This document shows positions 1 to 9,272 of a stretch of DNA of 64,000 nucleotides, one piece after another. The translations under genes were made by a program, and so were the position numbers. This DNA is from Aciditerrimonas ferrireducens (GTDB taxonomy: Bacteria; Actinomycetota; Acidimicrobiia; Acidimicrobiales; UBA8190). The stretch covers positions 313,706-377,705 of the forward strand of contig NZ_JAKHEX010000001.1 in NCBI RefSeq assembly GCF_023130475.1, given 5' to 3'. Each line of letters starts with the position of its first letter. Within the stretch, counting starts at the first letter, position 1. A model generated the notes under the pieces. That model did not search any database and was not told the origin of the DNA. It saw only the letters and a program-made list of their open reading frames with translations.

Positions 1-163
1 GGGATGCGGGGGGATCGGTGGCCTGGAGGCAGACCACGAGGCGCCCGTCGCTGGCGGCCAGGGGTCCCTCGGGGCCGGGCAGGGGCGGGGTCAGCCCGGC
101 CATGCGCTGGTTGGCGGCGGCCAGCCAGGCGGGCCCGAGGACCGGGCGGGGGAGGGGCTCCAC
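1..163 (-). CDS. Hypothetical protein, N-terminal fragment at window edge
   Basis: An open minus-strand frame starts with GTG at 163 and runs off the window without a stop. It lies 13 bases after the sdhB stop, so it could be the last gene of the sdh operon. The visible 54 residues are rich in Pro, Leu and Ala and contain the stretch MAGLTPPLPGPEGPL. I recognise no family. High GC makes open frames common, so this may be chance. A longer sequence to the left would decide it. Confidence 0.3.
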   Translation of the reverse strand, partial: MEPLPRPVLGPAWLAAANQRMAGLTPPLPGPEGPLAASDGRLVVCLQATDPPAS

Positions 164-176
164 CGGGATCGGGACC

Positions 177-1028
177 TCAGGCCCGGCCGGCGGTCTCGGG
201 CACGGCCCGGCGCTCGCCCAGGTCCTCGCTCGTGGGGGCGTAGGCCGCCGGGGCGTCGGCCGCCACCTCCCGGGCGCTGCGCTTGGTCCGCCGGAGGATC
301 TTGCGGCCGAGCCAGGCGATGGGGTCGTAGGCCCCGTCGACCACCCGCTCCTTGAGGGGGATGATGGCGTTGTCGGTGATCTTGATGCCCTCCGGGCAGA
401 CCTCGGTGCAGCACTTGGTGATGTTGCACAGGCCGATGCCCATGCGCTGGCGGAGCAGCTCCCGGCGGTCGTTGGTGTCCAGGGGATGGGACTCGAGCTC
501 CATGTAGCGGATGAAGAACCGGGGCCCGGCGTAGTGGGGCTTGTTCTCCTCGTGGTCCCGGATGACGTGGCAGACGTCCTGGCAGAGGAAGCACTCGATG
601 CACTTGCGGAACTCCTGGCCCCGCTCGACGTCGACCTGCTGCATGCGGTAGGTGCCGTCGGGTTCGGGGTCCCGGGGCTTGAGGGGGGGCAGCTGGCGGG
701 CCATGACGTAGTTGAAGGAGACGTCGGTGACGAGGTCCCGGATGATGGGAAAGGTCCGCATGGGCGCAAGGACGATGGGCTCCTCGGTGGGCAGCTGGTC
801 CATGCGGGTCATGCACATGAGCCGGGGCTTGCCGTTGATCTCCGCCGAGCAGGACCCGCACTTGCCGGCCTTGCAGTTCCAGCGGCAGGCCAGGTCCGGG
901 GCCGGCCCGGCCTGGATGCGGTGGACGACGTCCAAGACGACCTCGCCCTCGACCTCGGGGACCGTGTAGTCCACGAACTGCCCGCCGTTCTGGTCCCCTC
1001 GCCAGATCCGCATGGTGACGTCGCCCAT
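177..1028 (-). CDS. sdhB: Succinate dehydrogenase iron-sulfur subunit SdhB
   Basis: This 283-residue subunit carries electrons from the flavoprotein to the membrane anchor of succinate dehydrogenase (complex II). All three cluster motifs are visible. The 2Fe-2S ligands are Cys52, Cys57, Cys60 and Cys72. A 4Fe-4S type CxxCxxCxxxC begins at Cys143. The last cluster motif spans Cys201 to Cys211 and includes CCTEVCP. The start is fixed by a TGATG overlap with the sdhA stop, which implies translational coupling. The set resembles mycobacterial Sdh1 (Rv0249c-Rv0247c) more than the four-gene enterobacterial operon. The C-terminal 40 residues are an Ala/Arg-rich tail beyond the conserved fold. Confidence 0.93.
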   Translation of the reverse strand: MGDVTMRIWRGDQNGGQFVDYTVPEVEGEVVLDVVHRIQAGPAPDLACRWNCKAGKCGSCSAEINGKPRLMCMTRMDQLPTEEPIVLAPMRTFPIIRDLVTDVSFNYVMARQLPPLKPRDPEPDGTYRMQQVDVERGQEFRKCIECFLCQDVCHVIRDHEENKPHYAGPRFFIRYMELESHPLDTNDRRELLRQRMGIGLCNITKCCTEVCPEGIKITDNAIIPLKERVVDGAYDPIAWLGRKILRRTKRSAREVAADAPAAYAPTSEDLGERRAVPETAGRA

Positions 1029-2977
1029 CAGCGGCCCTCCTCGGTCGTCTGGGTGCTCTGCTGGCCTTCCCTCGGCTGGCCGTCCCGGCCGTCGCCGGCC
1101 GTGGCGGCCCCGGCCTTGCCGTCGGTTGCTGCCCCGTTGGCCGACGTCGACGCCCCCTCGTCGAAGAGGGCTGCCAGCTCGGGGGGCATCTGGGGCAGGG
1201 GCTCGGGGGTCAGGACCCACTGGCCCCGCTCGTCGAGCCGCTGGACCATGTTGACCTTGCCGAGCTCGGGGTCGGCCTTCGGATAGTCGTCCCGGGTGTG
1301 GCCGCCTCGGCTCTCTCGGCGCTCGATGGCCCCACGGGTGACGAGCTGGGAGACGGCCAGCATGGAGGGCAGGTCGGTGGCCAGGTTCCAGCCCGGGTTG
1401 TAGGCCCGGCCGCCGCGGACGGCCACGTGGCTGGCCCGCTCCTCCAAGGTGGCGAGCTCGTCGAGGGCCTGGCGGAGCTCGGACTCGGTGCGGATGATGC
1501 CGACCAGGCTCTGCATGGTCTCCTGCAGGGCGTGGTGGACCTCGTAGGGGTTCTCGCCGTCCTCCCGGCTGAAGGGGGCCAGCGCGTCGGCTACCACCTG
1601 GCGGGCCTCGGCCTCGTCGAAGCCTGGCTGGCCGACTCGGCCCTCGGCGAAGTCGGCGGCCGCCATGCCGGCGCGGCGACCGAAGACCAAGAGGTCCGAG
1701 AGGGAGTTGCCGCCCAGGCGGTTGGAGCCGTGCATGCCCCCGGCGACTTCCCCGGCGGCGAAGAGCCCGGGAACCGTCGTCGCGGCGGTGTCGGCGTCGA
1801 CCCGGACCCCGCCCATGATGTAGTGGCAGGTCGGGCCGACCTCCATGGGCTCCTGGGTGATGTCGACCCCGGCCAGCTCCTTGAACTGGTGGTACATGGA
1901 GGGGAGGCGCCGGCGGATGTAGTCGGCCGAGCGCCGGCTGGCGATGTCGAGGAAGACCCCGCCGTGGGGGCTGCCGCGGCCGGCCTTGACCTCGGCGTTG
2001 ATGGACCGGGCCACCTCGTCCCGGGGGAGCAGCTCCGGGGGCCGCCGGTTGTTGATGTGGTCGTCGTACCAGCGGTCGGCCTCGGCCTCGGTGTCGGCGG
2101 TCTCGGCGGCGAACATGGCCGGGATGTAGTCGAACATGAACCGCCGGCCCTCGCTGTTCCGCAGCACCCCGCCGTCGCCCCGGACGCCCTCGGTGACCAG
2201 GATGCCCCGGACCGACAGGGGCCAGACCATGCCGGTGGGGTGGAACTGGACGCACTCCATGTCGATCATGTCGGCGCCGGCCCACAGGGCCATGGCGTGG
2301 CCGTCCCCGGTGGACTCCCAGGAGTTCGAGGTGTACTTCCAGGCCTTGCCGACCCCGCCGGTGGCCAGCACGAAGGCCTTGGCGGTGAAGGCCACGAACC
2401 CGCCGGTCGGCCGCCAGTAGCCGACGGCGGCCGAGACCTGGCCGGTGGAGTCCTTGAGGAGGCGGAGGACCTTGCACTCCATGAAGACCTCCAGACCGAG
2501 GGCCACTGCCCGCTGCTGGAGGGTGCGGATGAGCTCGAGGCCGGTCCGGTCGCCGACGTGGGCGAGGCGGGCGTAGCGGTGGCCGCCGAAGTCCCGCTGG
2601 AGGATCCGGCCGTCCTTGGTCCGGTCGAAGAGGGCCCCCCAGCGCTCCAGCTCGTAGATCCGGTCCGGGGACTCCTGGGCGTGGAGCTGGGCCATGCGCC
2701 AGTTGTTGAGCATCTTGCCGCCCCGCATGGTGTCCCGGAAGTGGACCTGCCAGTTGTCCTCCGGCCAGACGTTGCCCATGGCGGCGGCGGCCCCGCCCTC
2801 GGCCATGACCGTGTGGGCCTTGCCCAGGAGGGACTTGCAGACGAGGGCGGTGCGCAGGCCCCGCTGCTTGGCCTCGACCGCGGCCCGCAGCCCGGCGCCG
2901 CCGGCGCCGATCACCACCACGTCGAAGTCGTGCAGCTCCAGGGTCTCGCCCCCGGCCAGGTCGATGGTCGTGCTCAC
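1028..2977 (-). CDS. sdhA: Succinate dehydrogenase flavoprotein subunit SdhA
   Basis: This 649-residue subunit oxidises succinate to fumarate and passes electrons to SdhB. The FAD dinucleotide-binding motif VVIGAGGAGLRAA is at residues 21-33. His55 in KAHTVMAEGG is the expected site of covalent FAD attachment. The C-terminal half has HGGVFLDI, the active-site region GPTCHYIMGGV, and the FAD-binding GEVAGGMHGSNRLGGNSL. Length fits the family. It lies 34 bases after the membrane anchor gene and overlaps the sdhB start by one base. The C-terminal ~40 residues are a low-complexity Gly/Ala/Asp tail of no recognised function. Confidence 0.95.
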   Translation of the reverse strand: MSTTIDLAGGETLELHDFDVVVIGAGGAGLRAAVEAKQRGLRTALVCKSLLGKAHTVMAEGGAAAAMGNVWPEDNWQVHFRDTMRGGKMLNNWRMAQLHAQESPDRIYELERWGALFDRTKDGRILQRDFGGHRYARLAHVGDRTGLELIRTLQQRAVALGLEVFMECKVLRLLKDSTGQVSAAVGYWRPTGGFVAFTAKAFVLATGGVGKAWKYTSNSWESTGDGHAMALWAGADMIDMECVQFHPTGMVWPLSVRGILVTEGVRGDGGVLRNSEGRRFMFDYIPAMFAAETADTEAEADRWYDDHINNRRPPELLPRDEVARSINAEVKAGRGSPHGGVFLDIASRRSADYIRRRLPSMYHQFKELAGVDITQEPMEVGPTCHYIMGGVRVDADTAATTVPGLFAAGEVAGGMHGSNRLGGNSLSDLLVFGRRAGMAAADFAEGRVGQPGFDEAEARQVVADALAPFSREDGENPYEVHHALQETMQSLVGIIRTESELRQALDELATLEERASHVAVRGGRAYNPGWNLATDLPSMLAVSQLVTRGAIERRESRGGHTRDDYPKADPELGKVNMVQRLDERGQWVLTPEPLPQMPPELAALFDEGASTSANGAATDGKAGAATAGDGRDGQPREGQQSTQTTEEGR

Positions 2978-3011
2978 GGTCGGGCTCCTTGCGCGTCCGG
3001 GGAAAGGGGCA

Positions 3012-3839
3012 TCAGAAGAGCTTGGGGTCGTGGATCCAGCCGGCGGCCACGATGCGGACGTAGACGTCGGCGAGGACCACCATGAAGAGGCTGAACCAGG
3101 CGAACTGCATGTGCCTGCCGTTCAGGGGGGTGACCAGTTTCCAGAGCCGGTGGCGGATGGGGGCCTTCGAGAACTGGTCGACGTGGCCGCCGCAGAGGTG
3201 GCGGCAGGCGTGGCAGGAGAGGGAGTAGAGCCACAGGGCGATGGCGTTCACCGTCAGGATCAGGCTGCCGACGCTCACCCCGATGCCGCCGTCGCCGGGC
3301 ATGCGGAAGGCCATGACGGCGTCGATGGTCAAGATGACGTTCCAGACCAGGGCCAGGCCCCAGGCGTAGCGGTGGAGGTTCTGGAGGATGAGGGGGAAGC
3401 GGGTCTCGCCGGTGTAGCGGGCGTGCCCGTCGGCCACCCCGCAGGCCGGCGGGGCCTGCCAGAAGGAGCGGTAGTAGGCCTTGCGGTAGTAGTAGCAGGT
3501 GGACCGGAAGGCGGCGGGGACGCTCAGGGCGAAGATGGCCGGGGTGATGGTCCACCAGTGCAGGACCAGGAAGGTCCCGTGGGCGCCGGGGACGCAGCTG
3601 CCCATGATGCAGGGCGAGTAAAGGGGGGAGATGAGGTCCCGGTGCATGTTGACGCCGACGTAGTAGTCGGCGTTCTGGAAGACCGCCCAGGCGGTGTAGG
3701 CGACGAAGAGGGTGAGCACGGCGTAGGTGAACGCCGGGCTGGCCCACCAGCGGTCCCGCCGCAGGGTTCGGCGCTCCGGGCCGCCGCGGACCCCGCCCAG
3801 GGTGACGGGGACCGGTTTGACGTCCTCGATGGTGCTCAC
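3012..3839 (-). CDS. sdhC: Succinate dehydrogenase membrane anchor subunit (Sdh1-type)
   Basis: This 275-residue protein is first in the sdh operon and has about five hydrophobic segments, including FTYAVLTLFVAYTAWAVF near residue 38 and LILTVNAIALWLYSLSC near 200. Its length and position match the single long anchor of actinobacterial Sdh1 (Rv0249c type) rather than separate SdhC and SdhD. Conserved His and Cys residues, for example SCHACRHLCGGH, may ligate haem or shape the quinone site; that is inference. The ATG start lies 222 bases from the divergent AAA+ ATPase gene, so that gap must hold both promoters. Confidence 0.85.
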   Translation of the reverse strand: MSTIEDVKPVPVTLGGVRGGPERRTLRRDRWWASPAFTYAVLTLFVAYTAWAVFQNADYYVGVNMHRDLISPLYSPCIMGSCVPGAHGTFLVLHWWTITPAIFALSVPAAFRSTCYYYRKAYYRSFWQAPPACGVADGHARYTGETRFPLILQNLHRYAWGLALVWNVILTIDAVMAFRMPGDGGIGVSVGSLILTVNAIALWLYSLSCHACRHLCGGHVDQFSKAPIRHRLWKLVTPLNGRHMQFAWFSLFMVVLADVYVRIVAAGWIHDPKLF

Positions 3840-4061
3840 GCTCGCTCGGACCTCCTCCTCGTCCCCTCGGTCCCGCCTGGCCTCGGCCGGGCGCGCCGAC
3901 GCCGCAGCACCGGGTTGCCGAGCCGGGCCCCGGCGGGCCGGGGGATCACGACGGGGTTCACCGTCGGGTCATTGTTCCACCAGTGGTCGGGAGCTGGCGA
4001 AACGGCAGGACGGGGCGTGGTGGGCGGCACCAGAGGGGGCCTCGGGGCGTAGGCTGCGGGT

Positions 4062-5504
4062 ATGGCACTGGTCGAGCTGCCGCCGGACCCGCCGCCCGAC
4101 CTCCCCCGGACCCTCGGGGACCTGCGGGCCTCGGGCTGGCGGAGCGAACCGGTCCACGAGGAGCTCCGGCGGAACGCCGCCGCACGGATCGCCGCCGGCC
4201 AGCCCCTGGTGGAGGGCGTCCTGGGCTTCGAGGACACCGTCCTGCCCCAGCTGGAGAACGCCGTGCTGGCCGGCCACGACATCATCCTGCTGGGCGAGCG
4301 GGGCCAGGCGAAGACGAGGATCGTCCGCTCCTTGGTCGGGCTGCTCGACGAGTGGCTGCCGGTCGTGGCCGGCTCGGAGCTCCGGGACGACCCGCTGCGG
4401 CCAGTCTCCCGGTTTGCCCGGGACCGGGTGGCCGAGGAGGGCGACGCCACGCCCCTGGAGTGGGTCCACCGCTCCCTGCGCTTCGCCGAGAAGCTGGCCA
4501 CCCCGGACACCTCGGTGGCCGACCTCATCGGTGAAGTGGATCCCATCAGGGTCGCCGAGGGCCGCTACCTGGCCGACGAGCGGACCATCCACTTCGGCCT
4601 GGTCCCCCGGTCGAACCGGGGCATCTTCGCCGTGAACGAGCTGCCGGATTTGGCCGAGCGGATCCAGGTCGGCCTGCTGAACGTCCTCGAGGAGCGGGAC
4701 GTCCAGATCCGGGGCTTCACCCTGCGGCTGCCCCTGGACGTCGTGCTGGTGGCCACGGCCAACCCCGAGGACTACACGAACCGGGGGCGGATCATCACCC
4801 CGCTGAAGGACCGTTTCGGGGCCCAGGTCCGGACGCACTACCCCCCCGACGTCGACACCGAGCTGGCCATCGTTCGCCAGGAGGCCCAGGTCCCCGAGGC
4901 CCTGCCGGGGGGGCCGCGGGTGCTGGTGCCGCCCTACATGGCCGAGATCGTGGCCGAGCTCTCCCAGGTGCTGCGACGCAGCCCCCAGGTGAACCAGCGC
5001 TCGGGGGTCTCGGTGCGCCTGAGCATCGCCAACTACGAGACCCTGGCGGCGAACGCGCTGCGGCGGGCCTTGCGGCTCGGGGAGCCCCAGGCCGTGCCTC
5101 GGGTGAGCGACCTGGTGGCCCTCCAGGCCTCGTCGCAGGGCAAGCTGGAGATCGAGGCCCTCGAGGAGGGCCGGGAGGACCGGATCTGGCAGGCGGCCCT
5201 GGCCCAGGCGGTGAGCGAGGTCTTCCGGCGCCGGGTCGACCAGTCGGGGCTGGGTCAGGTGGTGGCGGCCTTCGGGGAGGGCCGGGTGGTCCACGTGGGC
5301 GACGACCTGCCGGCCGAGGCCTACCGCGAGGTCCTGGCGGCCGTGCCCGCCCTTCGGGGCCCGGTGGCCCAGCTGGCCGGAGGGGAGGAGGACCCAGCCG
5401 AGCTGGCGGCGGCGGTGGAGCTGGTCCTGGAGGGCCTGCACCTGGGCAAGCGGCTGAACAAGGACGAGGCGGGGGGCAGGGCGGTGTTCCGGGGGCGGGG
5501 ATGA
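4062..5504 (+). CDS. MoxR/magnesium-chelatase-like AAA+ ATPase
   Basis: This 480-residue AAA+ ATPase resembles Rv0958-type proteins. The Walker A loop GERGQAKT is at residues 78-85. A sensor-1-like stretch VVLVATANPEDYTNRGR lies near 226-242, followed by DRFGAQ. Such ATPases act as chaperones with a VWA partner, inserting metals or remodelling complexes. True magnesium chelatase is unlikely because no bacteriochlorophyll genes are nearby. The downstream VWA gene starts inside its last codons (ATGA overlap at 5,501), so the two are co-translated. The target complex is unknown. Confidence 0.85.
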   Translation: MALVELPPDPPPDLPRTLGDLRASGWRSEPVHEELRRNAAARIAAGQPLVEGVLGFEDTVLPQLENAVLAGHDIILLGERGQAKTRIVRSLVGLLDEWLPVVAGSELRDDPLRPVSRFARDRVAEEGDATPLEWVHRSLRFAEKLATPDTSVADLIGEVDPIRVAEGRYLADERTIHFGLVPRSNRGIFAVNELPDLAERIQVGLLNVLEERDVQIRGFTLRLPLDVVLVATANPEDYTNRGRIITPLKDRFGAQVRTHYPPDVDTELAIVRQEAQVPEALPGGPRVLVPPYMAEIVAELSQVLRRSPQVNQRSGVSVRLSIANYETLAANALRRALRLGEPQAVPRVSDLVALQASSQGKLEIEALEEGREDRIWQAALAQAVSEVFRRRVDQSGLGQVVAAFGEGRVVHVGDDLPAEAYREVLAAVPALRGPVAQLAGGEEDPAELAAAVELVLEGLHLGKRLNKDEAGGRAVFRGRG

Positions 5505-7555
5505 TCCCGGACCCCGAGGCTCGGGGCCGCCCGAGCCGGCGCTGGGCCTACCGGCGTTGGGACGGCAGCCAGCGCTCGCCGCTCGAGGAGGCCGACGAGC
5601 TCTTCGCCAGCCTGGCCGACGAGCTGCTCTACCACGGCGACCCCCAGACGGCCCTGCGTCGGCGGCTGCTGGAGGGCTTCGAGGGGGCCGACGGCGAACG
5701 GGTCCTCGGGCTCCGGGAGCTGCTCGAGCGCCTGCGGGCCGCCCGGGAGGCCGAACTGGCCCGAGGGGACCTCGGCGGCGCCTACCGGGAGATCGCCGAG
5801 CAGCTCGAGGAGGTGGTGGCCGAGGAGCGGGCCGAGCTGGAGCGGCTGCGGGCCCAGGCCGACGCCGGCGACGAGCGCCAGCGCTCGGTGTCGCTGCCGG
5901 CGCTGACCGAGCGCCAGCTGGCCCTCGACCTGCTCCCGGACGACCTGGCCGGCCGGTTCCGGGGCCTCCAGCAGTACGAGTTCACCTCCGCCGAGGCCCA
6001 GCGCCGCTTCGAGGAGCTCGCCGAGCGGCTCCGCCAGGAGCTGGCCCAGAGCTGGTTCCAGGAGATCAGCCAGGCCCTGGCCAACCCGGACCCGGCGGCC
6101 CTGCAGCGGACGCGCGAGATGCTCGACGCCCTGAACCGCATGCTGGAGCAGCGGGCCCGGGGCGAGGAGCTGGACCCGAGCTTCGAGGCCTTCATGGAGC
6201 GCTTCGGGGACCTGTTCCCCAGCCAGCCGACGAACCTTGACGAGCTGCTCGCCGACCTGGCCGCCCAGCTGGCCGCGGCCCAGGCCGCCCTGGCCTCCCT
6301 CTCGCCCGAGCAGCGGGCCCAGCTCGAGGCCCTGGCCGAGGCCCTCTTCGAGGACCTGGACCTGGCCTGGCAGCTCGACCGCCTGGCCGCCAACCTCCGC
6401 GAGGCCCTGCCCGACGCCGGGTGGGGCCGGTCCTACCGCTTCCGGGGCCAGGATCCCCTCGGGCTGGCCGAGGCGGCCGAGGCGGCCCGCCGGCTCGGCG
6501 AGCTGGACCAGCTCGAGCAGTTCCTCCGGGGGGCGACCGCCCCCGGTGCCCTGGCCGAGGTCGACCTCGAGCAGGTGGCGCGGCACCTCGGCGAGGACGC
6601 TGCCCGGTCCCTCGATCGCCTGGCCGCCCTGGCTCGGCGGCTCGAGGAGGCCGGCCTCATCGCCCAGCGGGAGGGCCGCTACGAGCTGACCGCAGCCGGG
6701 GTCCGGCGGATCGGCCAGCGGGCCCTCGGCGAGCTCTTCCAGCGGCTGGAGGCTTCTCGCCTGGGCAGCCACCCGGCGGCCCGACTGGGTCAGGGGCACG
6801 ACCGGGAGGGCCAGACCCGCCCCTACGCCTACGGCGATCCCTTGAACCTGGACATCGAGCGGACCCTCCGCAACGCCCTGCGGCGCCGGGGGCCCGGGAC
6901 GCCGGTGCGGCTGGCCCCCGAGGACTTCGAGGTGGCCGAGACTGAGGCGCTGGAGCGGACCTCCACCGTCTTGCTGGTCGACCTCTCGCTGTCCATGCCG
7001 ATGCGGGACAACTTCCTCGCAGCCAAGAAGGTGGCCTTGGCGCTCCACACCCTCATCAGCACCCGCTTCCCCCGGGACTTCCTCGGCCTGGTGGGCTTCT
7101 CCGAGGTGGCCCGGGAGCTTCGGCCCGAGGACCTGCCGACGGTCTCCTGGGACTTCGTCTACGGCACCAACATGCAGCACGGTCTGCTACTGGCCCGCCG
7201 CATGCTGGCCCATCGGCCCGGGAGCCGGCAGGTCATCATGATCACCGACGGCGAGCCCACTGCCCACTTGGTGCCGGAAGCCAGCGGGGACGGCTACGAG
7301 GTCTTCTTCAACTACCCCCCGGTGCCCGAGACCGTCCGGGCCACCTTGGCCGAGGTGGTGCGCTGCACCCGGGCGAGCATCCGCATCAACACCTTCATGC
7401 TCGACGCGTCCCGGGGCCTGCGGGGTTTCGTGGACCAGATGACCCGGCTGAACGGTGGCCGGGCCTTCTACACCACCCCCGAGGACCTCGGCGACTACGT
7501 CCTCGTCGACTTCCTCGAGCACCACCGCCGCGCCCGCCGGCTCCGGGGAGCCTGA
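5501..7555 (+). CDS. VWA domain protein, partner of the AAA+ ATPase
   Basis: This 684-residue protein has a C-terminal von Willebrand A domain whose MIDAS motif reads DLSLS at residues 494-498, just after VLLV. A later MITDGEPTAH fits the VWA fold. The N-terminal 400 residues are Glu/Arg/Leu-rich helices. It corresponds to the Rv0959-like partner of Rv0958-like ATPases. The ATG overlaps the ATPase stop. The pair probably acts as a metal-dependent chaperone, with VWA recognising the client and the ATPase supplying force. The client is not identifiable here. Confidence 0.85.
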   Translation: MIPDPEARGRPSRRWAYRRWDGSQRSPLEEADELFASLADELLYHGDPQTALRRRLLEGFEGADGERVLGLRELLERLRAAREAELARGDLGGAYREIAEQLEEVVAEERAELERLRAQADAGDERQRSVSLPALTERQLALDLLPDDLAGRFRGLQQYEFTSAEAQRRFEELAERLRQELAQSWFQEISQALANPDPAALQRTREMLDALNRMLEQRARGEELDPSFEAFMERFGDLFPSQPTNLDELLADLAAQLAAAQAALASLSPEQRAQLEALAEALFEDLDLAWQLDRLAANLREALPDAGWGRSYRFRGQDPLGLAEAAEAARRLGELDQLEQFLRGATAPGALAEVDLEQVARHLGEDAARSLDRLAALARRLEEAGLIAQREGRYELTAAGVRRIGQRALGELFQRLEASRLGSHPAARLGQGHDREGQTRPYAYGDPLNLDIERTLRNALRRRGPGTPVRLAPEDFEVAETEALERTSTVLLVDLSLSMPMRDNFLAAKKVALALHTLISTRFPRDFLGLVGFSEVARELRPEDLPTVSWDFVYGTNMQHGLLLARRMLAHRPGSRQVIMITDGEPTAHLVPEASGDGYEVFFNYPPVPETVRATLAEVVRCTRASIRINTFMLDASRGLRGFVDQMTRLNGGRAFYTTPEDLGDYVLVDFLEHHRRARRLRGA

Positions 7556-7724
7556 GCGCAGCGACACCACGACGCTCGGTCCTTACCGGGCGGCGCGATT
7601 TCACGATACGTGGTGAGACCGGCGAAAAAAGTGGGAAAACCGCCTGCCTGCCGTCTCGCGATCGGTCAGGATGACAGCAGTGTAATTCCACCGATGCCAC
7701 GACGTGGCGAGGGGAGGCGGTGCG

Positions 7725-8009
7725 GTGGACGTCGTGACGCTGCTGATCGACCGCCAGGATCGTGCCTGGCAGCACCGGGCGAACTGCATGGGGGTGGATC
7801 CCGACCTCTTCTTCCCGGAGCGGGGGGCGTCCACCCGGGAGGCCAAGGCGGTCTGCCGTGGTTGCGTCGTCCGGGAGGAGTGCCTGGAGTACGCCCTGGC
7901 GAACGGCGAGAAGTTCGGGATCTGGGGCGGGCTCTCGGAGCGGGAACGCCGGCGGCTGCGCCGGCAGCGGGTCCTGAGCGCCCAGCAGCGCACCGCCCTG
8001 GTCTCCTAG
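7725..8009 (+). CDS. WhiB-family iron-sulfur regulator (WhiB2/WhmD-like)
   Basis: This 94-residue WhiB-like protein has the four cluster Cys in NCMG, CRGC and EEC, the GIWGGLSERERRRL turn, and a basic C-terminus for DNA contact. The sequence STREAK...CLEYAL is close to the WhiB2/WhmD group, which controls septation. I chose GTG at 7,725 because AGGGGAGG lies seven bases upstream; a GTG at 7,704 would add seven residues without a comparable site. Its TAG stop overlaps the TAG of the convergent formimidoyltransferase gene in a CTAG palindrome, so the transcripts overlap. Confidence 0.88.
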   Translation: MDVVTLLIDRQDRAWQHRANCMGVDPDLFFPERGASTREAKAVCRGCVVREECLEYALANGEKFGIWGGLSERERRRLRRQRVLSAQQRTALVS

Positions 8010-8947
8010 CCGGTCTCGACGTCTCGCCCGGGTCGTCCCGCTTCGTCGTTGGCCCGCCCCTGGGGCAGCGTCGCCGCCAGGCGGGCTTCGACGGTGCGCT
8101 CCAGGTCCAGGTCGAGGGCCGCTCGGCGCTCGGCGGGCACCGCGGTCACCACTGCCTGGGGAGCCAGGCCGACCAGTTCGGCCCGGGCCACGTGGCAGCC
8201 CTCGGCTTGGGCCAGTTCGGCGACCCGGTCGGCGACGACGGCGGGTCCGGTGCGGGTCGGGGCCACGAGGTTGCAGGACACCTGGGCGACACCGCCGACG
8301 GGGAGGCCCAGGGCCCGGACGTCGGGTCCCCGCAGGGCGGCGGCGATGCGGCGGGCGGCGGGGAGATCGGGCCGGTCGAGCCAGAGGTTGTAGGCCACGA
8401 GGGCGGGGCGGGCCCCGACGGCCACGGCCCCGGCGCTTGGGTGGGGCCGGCTCGGGCCGAGGTCAGGGGCAAGCTCGGCGAAGGCCCTCCGGCGCACCTC
8501 GGGCAGGCTGCGTTCGGGGCCGTAGCGGAAGCAGGGCACCCCCAGCTGATCGGCGACGAACCGGCAGAACCGCTCCCGGGCCACGAGCGCAGCCTGGAGG
8601 TCGCTGTCGGGGCCCGCTGGGGAGCCAGCAGCGTCCAAGGGGACGAAGGGCACGACGTCGACGACCCCGAGGCGGGGGTGGACGCCCTCGTGGTGCCGAA
8701 GGTCCAGGCGGGCCAGCGCGGCTTCGGTCAGGGCCTCGGCAGCTCGGAGCACCCGCTCGGGGTCCAGGGCTCCGAGGGTGACCACCGCCCGGTGGTGATC
8801 GGGGTCCCGGTGCAGGTCCAAGACGACCGGCCCGACGGCCGCTTCGACGGCGGCCACGAGGGCCCCCAGCACGGCCGGGTCTCGACCCTCGCTCAGGTTG
8901 ACCGGGCAGAGCAAGCCGGCATTGGCCCGCGCAGCCCCGGTCGGCAC
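8006..8947 (-). CDS. Glutamate formimidoyltransferase family protein (FTCD N-domain)
   Basis: This ~313-residue protein begins with LLCPVNLSEGRD, the hallmark of formiminotransferase N-domains (usually CVPNFSEGR). It continues with LDLHRDPDHHRAVVT and RHHEGVHPRLGVVDVVPFVPL. The family moves a formimino group from formiminoglutamate to tetrahydrofolate in histidine breakdown. No cyclodeaminase domain follows and no hut genes are adjacent, so the substrate is uncertain. GTG at 8,947 gives the usual short lead before the NLSEGRD motif. It sits 23 bases after a WhiB gene on the same strand and is probably co-transcribed with it. Confidence 0.8.
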   Translation of the reverse strand: MPTGAARANAGLLCPVNLSEGRDPAVLGALVAAVEAAVGPVVLDLHRDPDHHRAVVTLGALDPERVLRAAEALTEAALARLDLRHHEGVHPRLGVVDVVPFVPLDAAGSPAGPDSDLQAALVARERFCRFVADQLGVPCFRYGPERSLPEVRRRAFAELAPDLGPSRPHPSAGAVAVGARPALVAYNLWLDRPDLPAARRIAAALRGPDVRALGLPVGGVAQVSCNLVAPTRTGPAVVADRVAELAQAEGCHVARAELVGLAPQAVVTAVPAERRAALDLDLERTVEARLAATLPQGRANDEAGRPGRDVETG

Positions 8948-8970
8948 GGCACCCGACGAGGCGGCCGGGC

Positions 8971-9222
8971 TCAGTGCGGGGAAACGGTGCTGCTCTCGGC
9001 GAGCCGCCGTTTGCGCAGGAGCCGGCGACGCTCCCGTTCCGAGGCCCCGCCCCAGACCCCGTGGTCCACCCGGTTGACCAGCGCGTACTCCAGGCACGGT
9101 TCCTTCACCGGGCATTCGGCGCAGATCTTCTGCGCCACCTGCACGCCGACCCCGTCGTTCGGGAAGAAGATCGCCGGGTCCATGTCCCGGCATCGTCCTT
9201 GGCGCATCCACTCGGTGTCCAT
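8971..9222 (-). CDS. WhiB-family iron-sulfur regulator (second copy)
   Basis: This 83-residue WhiB-like protein has Cys in GRCRD, ICAEC and PCLEYAL, then HGVWGGASERERRRLLRKRR. It differs from the WhiB at 7,725 in the DGVGVQVAQK segment, so the two are different subgroups rather than recent duplicates. ATG at 9,222 is preferred because GGAGGG stands about five bases upstream. It is the first gene ahead of the formimidoyltransferase. The sequence gives no direct clue to its target genes. Confidence 0.88.
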   Translation of the reverse strand: MDTEWMRQGRCRDMDPAIFFPNDGVGVQVAQKICAECPVKEPCLEYALVNRVDHGVWGGASERERRRLLRKRRLAESSTVSPH

Positions 9223-9272
9223 GGCACCCTCCAACGGGTCGTCGGTGGACCCCTCCTATCGTACCAGCCCAT

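Noticed and set aside
5321-7180. 619-codon minus-strand frame
   Set aside because: Leu/Gly/Gln-rich antisense shadow of the VWA gene without any motif.
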